From positions 1-8,408 of the forward strand of contig CAJOCV010000145.1 of the NCBI GenBank assembly GCA_905233785.1: a DNA stretch of 8,408 nucleotides, read 5' to 3'. The notes under the pieces were generated by a model. That model was given only the letters and a program-made list of their open reading frames with translations, searched no databases and was not told the DNA's origin. Below, piece by piece: positions 6,301 through 8,408 of this stretch; the first letter of the stretch is position 1; each line of letters begins with the position of its first letter. Origin of the DNA: an uncultured Oscillospiraceae bacterium. Its GTDB lineage: Bacteria; Bacillota; Clostridia; Oscillospirales; Oscillospiraceae. Both the position numbers and the translations under genes were made by a program.

Positions 6301-7392
6301 TCAAGCGCCGAAGCCGGCCTCGGTAATGAGCAGAATATCGCCCAGCTGACGCTTGCCGCCGTTGGACTGGCGGCTGAAGCGCTCATGGTTGAAGGTCATC
6401 ACGGCGGAGCCGCCGCCGTCGAGATTATAGGCGCAGGTGCAGCCGAGCTCTTCAAAGATCCTCGCAAGCCCGGGCAGGAGCAGACCGTGAGAATAGCCGT
6501 CCTGCCGCCCGTCCACCACCACGAAGCAGTAGTGCCCCGGCTCATAATAGCCGACGGCGCTGCGGGGATTGGCCTGGTTGACAGTGCCCATGTCGCGAAA
6601 GGCGGTGATGGCGTGCCCCTCCGCGTCCAGGAGCGAGGGGCCGAACTGCCAGACCTGCACCGCGCCGTCGGCAAGGATCTGCTCCACGTCGTAGCTGCCG
6701 CCCGGGTGAGTGAGCATCCGCCCGTCGTTATAGAGGACACAGATATCCGAGCGGTTGACGCCGCTCGAGTAGAGCACGCCGTTTCGCATGAGAAAGCCGC
6801 TCTGCTGGTAGCTGTAAAAGTCGCCGCTGATGGCGAGGATGGCGTTCGATTCCCGGTCAAGCTCCATCATGTCCGCCGACGACCAGTATTGAAGCTCCCC
6901 GTTCACGGTGTAGGTTTTGAAGTTTTCGATGCTTGCGATATAGATGTCCGCGACATGGTACACCGAGGTCCAGCCGTTTTCCTCCACGCTGTAAGTCTCG
7001 ATGTTGATGGAGACTTCAGGGCTTGTATAGCTGTGGTCGGTAAGCACCGGGGTGTCGGTAAAGTGCTCGGCAAATTGGAGCTGCCAGGGCGTGCGATTGT
7101 CGGGCGTGGGCTCCGGCTCCGCACTTTCCGCCGCGGTCACAGGCTCCGCCGTGGGGGCGGCTGTCGGCATATAGACGATGGTCGGCGTCGCCTGCGCGAC
7201 GGGTATCGCCGCCGGCGCGGGGCTGCGCCTCAGGGCGGGGAGGAGCAGCTTGAAGCTCGCGTAAAGCGCGAGGATCAGCGTCGCGACGATCACGTCCGCG
7301 AGCACCACACGCCACAGCGGCAGGTGCCGCCGTCGGCGGCGCGGGCGCTCCGGCGCTGAGCCCGGAGCAAGATGAGAAGGGGTGTTTGGCAT
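6301..7392 (-). CDS. membrane-anchored phosphodiester glycosidase family protein (NAGPA domain, PF09992)
   Basis: A 363-residue protein. A basic head (residues 17-23 are nearly all Arg) precedes one transmembrane helix (about 28-50). A Pro/Ala/Thr/Glu-rich linker follows (about 57-98), then the outside domain. The catalytic-type domain (about 183-358) has the family hallmarks: AISGDFYSY (187-195), the NPRSAVGY segment (275-282), VVVDGRQDGYSHG (291-303) and NLDGGGSAVM (323-332). The family is named for the mammalian enzyme that removes GlcNAc from a phosphodiester-linked mannose. Bacterial members act on or near cell-surface glycopolymers or exopolysaccharide, mostly without known substrates. 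The topology predicts an enzyme held on the outer face of the membrane. The ATG at 7392 has AAGGAG about 7 bases upstream. The HAD gene ends 45 bases before it and the small membrane protein starts 13 bases after it, in one apparent operon. No truncation is seen. Confidence 0.92.
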   Translation of the reverse strand: MPNTPSHLAPGSAPERPRRRRRHLPLWRVVLADVIVATLILALYASFKLLLPALRRSPAPAAIPVAQATPTIVYMPTAAPTAEPVTAAESAEPEPTPDNRTPWQLQFAEHFTDTPVLTDHSYTSPEVSINIETYSVEENGWTSVYHVADIYIASIENFKTYTVNGELQYWSSADMMELDRESNAILAISGDFYSYQQSGFLMRNGVLYSSGVNRSDICVLYNDGRMLTHPGGSYDVEQILADGAVQVWQFGPSLLDAEGHAITAFRDMGTVNQANPRSAVGYYEPGHYCFVVVDGRQDGYSHGLLLPGLARIFEELGCTCAYNLDGGGSAVMTFNHERFSRQSNGGKRQLGDILLITEAGFGA

Positions 7393-7437
7393 GGTAAACT
7401 CCTTGGGGTGATCGTGGTTAGTGGTCAGTAATGATTC

Positions 7438-8178
7438 TCATGCGTCATTTTTCTCCAGTCCCAGCAGCGCGGGGAGCCTGGAGTAGTCACCGTCCAGCAG
7501 CTCAAGCTCCGCTTTGAGAGCGGGGTCGTAAGCGCCGGAGGTCTCGGTCTGCAGATAGAGGGCTGGCATGCCCACCGCGTGGGCGACGGCAACGTCCGCG
7601 TGCTGATCGTTGCCGACCATGAGGCAGCGCTCCGGGGCGAGCGCGTTTTCCGTCAGAAGCTTCCGCAGAAAACGGGGATCGGGCTTCTTGATGTGCGCGT
7701 CGGAGGAGATATAGATCCCGTCAAAGGCGTCGATAAGCTCCAGCGCCCGCAGCTCGGGCAGGGTAAAGCAGCTCTGCGCGTTGGATAAAAGCCAGATGCC
7801 CGCGCCCCGCTCCCGCAGGGCGGCGAAGGTCGGCAGCACCCAGTCATAGCGCCGCAGGTACTTGAGGGAGTGGATGCGGAAGAAGAGCGCCGTATCCTCC
7901 ACGCGCCGACGGTCGGGCGTGACGCCCTTTTCGGTATAGAGGGCGCGGAAAACCCGGCGAAGCTCGATCTCATAGAGCGCGTCCCGGTGCCGCGCCTGCT
8001 CGGCGGCGCAGAGACGGAGGTAGGCGCGCCGCAGCTCCTTTGCGGTGTAGACCGCGCCGTTTTCCGTGTAATAGAGCGCGGTCTTCTCCCAAAGGGAGCG
8101 GCTCTTCTCGTCTGTGCGGATGTCCGTGAGCGTGCCGTAGAGATCGAAGATATAGTGCTCGAAGGGCAGCGCGCTCAT
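7438..8178 (-). CDS. HAD superfamily hydrolase (subfamily I type)
   Basis: A 246-residue haloacid dehalogenase-like hydrolase with an alpha-helical cap after motif I. Motif I is IFDLYGTLTDI (10-20) with nucleophile Asp12. Motif II is WLLSNAQ with Ser132. Motif III is the Lys of KKPDP (164-168). Motif IV is VGNDQHADVA (188-197) with Asp191 and Asp195. All four catalytic sites are present. The usual phosphatase acid/base Asp two residues after the nucleophile is Tyr14, as in L-2-haloacid dehalogenases, although many phosphatase-annotated Firmicutes proteins share FDLYGTL. A sugar or nucleotide phosphatase is a reasonable guess; the substrate is unknown. The start codon overlaps the stop of the upstream gene (ATGA), so the pair is probably co-translated. 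The next gene downstream is the phosphodiester glycosidase. Confidence 0.9.
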   Translation of the reverse strand: MSALPFEHYIFDLYGTLTDIRTDEKSRSLWEKTALYYTENGAVYTAKELRRAYLRLCAAEQARHRDALYEIELRRVFRALYTEKGVTPDRRRVEDTALFFRIHSLKYLRRYDWVLPTFAALRERGAGIWLLSNAQSCFTLPELRALELIDAFDGIYISSDAHIKKPDPRFLRKLLTENALAPERCLMVGNDQHADVAVAHAVGMPALYLQTETSGAYDPALKAELELLDGDYSRLPALLGLEKNDA

Positions 8179-8408
8179 ATGAGCGCCGCCTTCGGGACCG
8201 TGAAGAGGATGGGCTTCCCCTCACAGCGTAGGCGCCCGGCCTTCACGGTGACCGTGCCGCCGAGCAGGTTTTCATAGGTCCCGTCCGGCGCCTCCACGGG
8301 CACGTCGCCGCGCTGCGACTTGAGGGAGAAAATTCCGAGCTTGCGGCTCTCGCCGTTTTGGCGGCAGAGCATGGCGATCTGTTTTTCCTCGTCCCAGCGC
8401 GCCCAGAA
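8175..8408 (-). CDS. C-terminal end of a probable glycoside hydrolase (GH13-like domain C), cut by the window edge
   Basis: The reading frame is open from the window end to a TGA at 8177-8175, giving 77 residues, so the gene begins outside. The visible part reads ...WARWDEEKQIAMLCRQNGE, then LGIFSLK, VEAPDGTYENLLGGTVTVKA and EGKPILFTVPKAALI. An alternation of short strands with a DGTYxxLLxGxxVxVxxG pattern resembles the C-terminal beta-sandwich domain of alpha-amylase/alpha-glucosidase type (GH13) enzymes. There, DG.Y.DLLTG.....DG.....P is common. That is a judgement from resemblance without the catalytic domain in view. Its stop overlaps the start of the HAD gene by 4 bases, which puts it upstream in the same operon. 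It could be another carbohydrate-active protein with a similar ending. Confidence 0.55.
   Translation of the reverse strand, partial: FWARWDEEKQIAMLCRQNGESRKLGIFSLKSQRGDVPVEAPDGTYENLLGGTVTVKAGRLRCEGKPILFTVPKAALI

Noticed and set aside
5483..6326. Plus-strand open frames opposite guaA
   Set aside because: They mirror the well-conserved GuaA coding sequence in antisense frames and show no motifs of their own.
6121..7359. Long plus-strand open frame (412 codons) opposite the glycosidase gene
   Set aside because: It is antisense to a gene with clear NAGPA-family motifs, has a low-complexity Gly/Arg/His/Val-rich product and is explained by GC-rich codon structure.
7405..7430. Short GTGGT repeats between the HAD and glycosidase genes
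   Set aside because: Only two imperfect copies are present, too few for a meaningful repeat or operator call.

Overview
The window reads as a chromosomal segment from a GC-rich gut-type Clostridia (Oscillospirales-like) bacterium. The grounds are the protein styles: a Clostridia-type sigma factor paired with a DUF4179-like membrane protein, a free-standing GMP synthase ATP-pyrophosphatase, a PF13189 cytidylate kinase-like protein and a MATE pump. Strong AGGAGG-type ribosome binding sites and short intrinsic terminators fit the same group. This assignment is inferred from style, not from a database search.

Layout. (1) 1-2140, plus strand: a promoter, then a cytidylate kinase-like gene and a MATE-family transporter separated by 3 bases, a tight two-gene operon. 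(2) 2161-3710, minus strand: an ECF-like sigma factor and a single-pass membrane protein (probable anti-sigma partner) joined by an ATGA overlap. They have a possible autoregulatory promoter upstream and a clear terminator downstream. (3) 3741-4858, minus strand: a YhcG/DUF1016-type PDDEXK nuclease gene with its own promoter and terminator, broken into three reading frames. (4) 4928-6023, minus strand: a guaA gene encoding only the ATP-pyrophosphatase and dimerisation part of GMP synthase, with a strong promoter and terminator. It is broken by an out-of-frame deletion near its 3' end. (5) 6045-8408, minus strand: an operon of a partial gene whose end resembles the C-terminal domain of GH13-type glycosidases, a HAD hydrolase, a membrane-anchored phosphodiester glycosidase (NAGPA-like) and a 66-residue two-helix membrane protein, ended by a terminator.

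How it fits together. Regions 2 and 3 look AT-richer than the flanking genes and are bounded by terminators, so they may be an accessory insertion of a signalling pair plus a nuclease. Region 5 looks like a surface-glycan or sugar-handling operon.

The most striking observation is that the two adjacent broken genes carry three frame changes, all in the same direction (a net loss of 3n+1 bases). Each seems to coincide with a small internal deletion that I estimate at about 16, 19 and 28 bases from remembered family sequences. Either this stretch has really decayed, affecting a gene needed for guanine nucleotide synthesis, or the assembly is faulty here. No CRISPR array, tRNA, rRNA, insertion sequence or convincing new defence system is visible.
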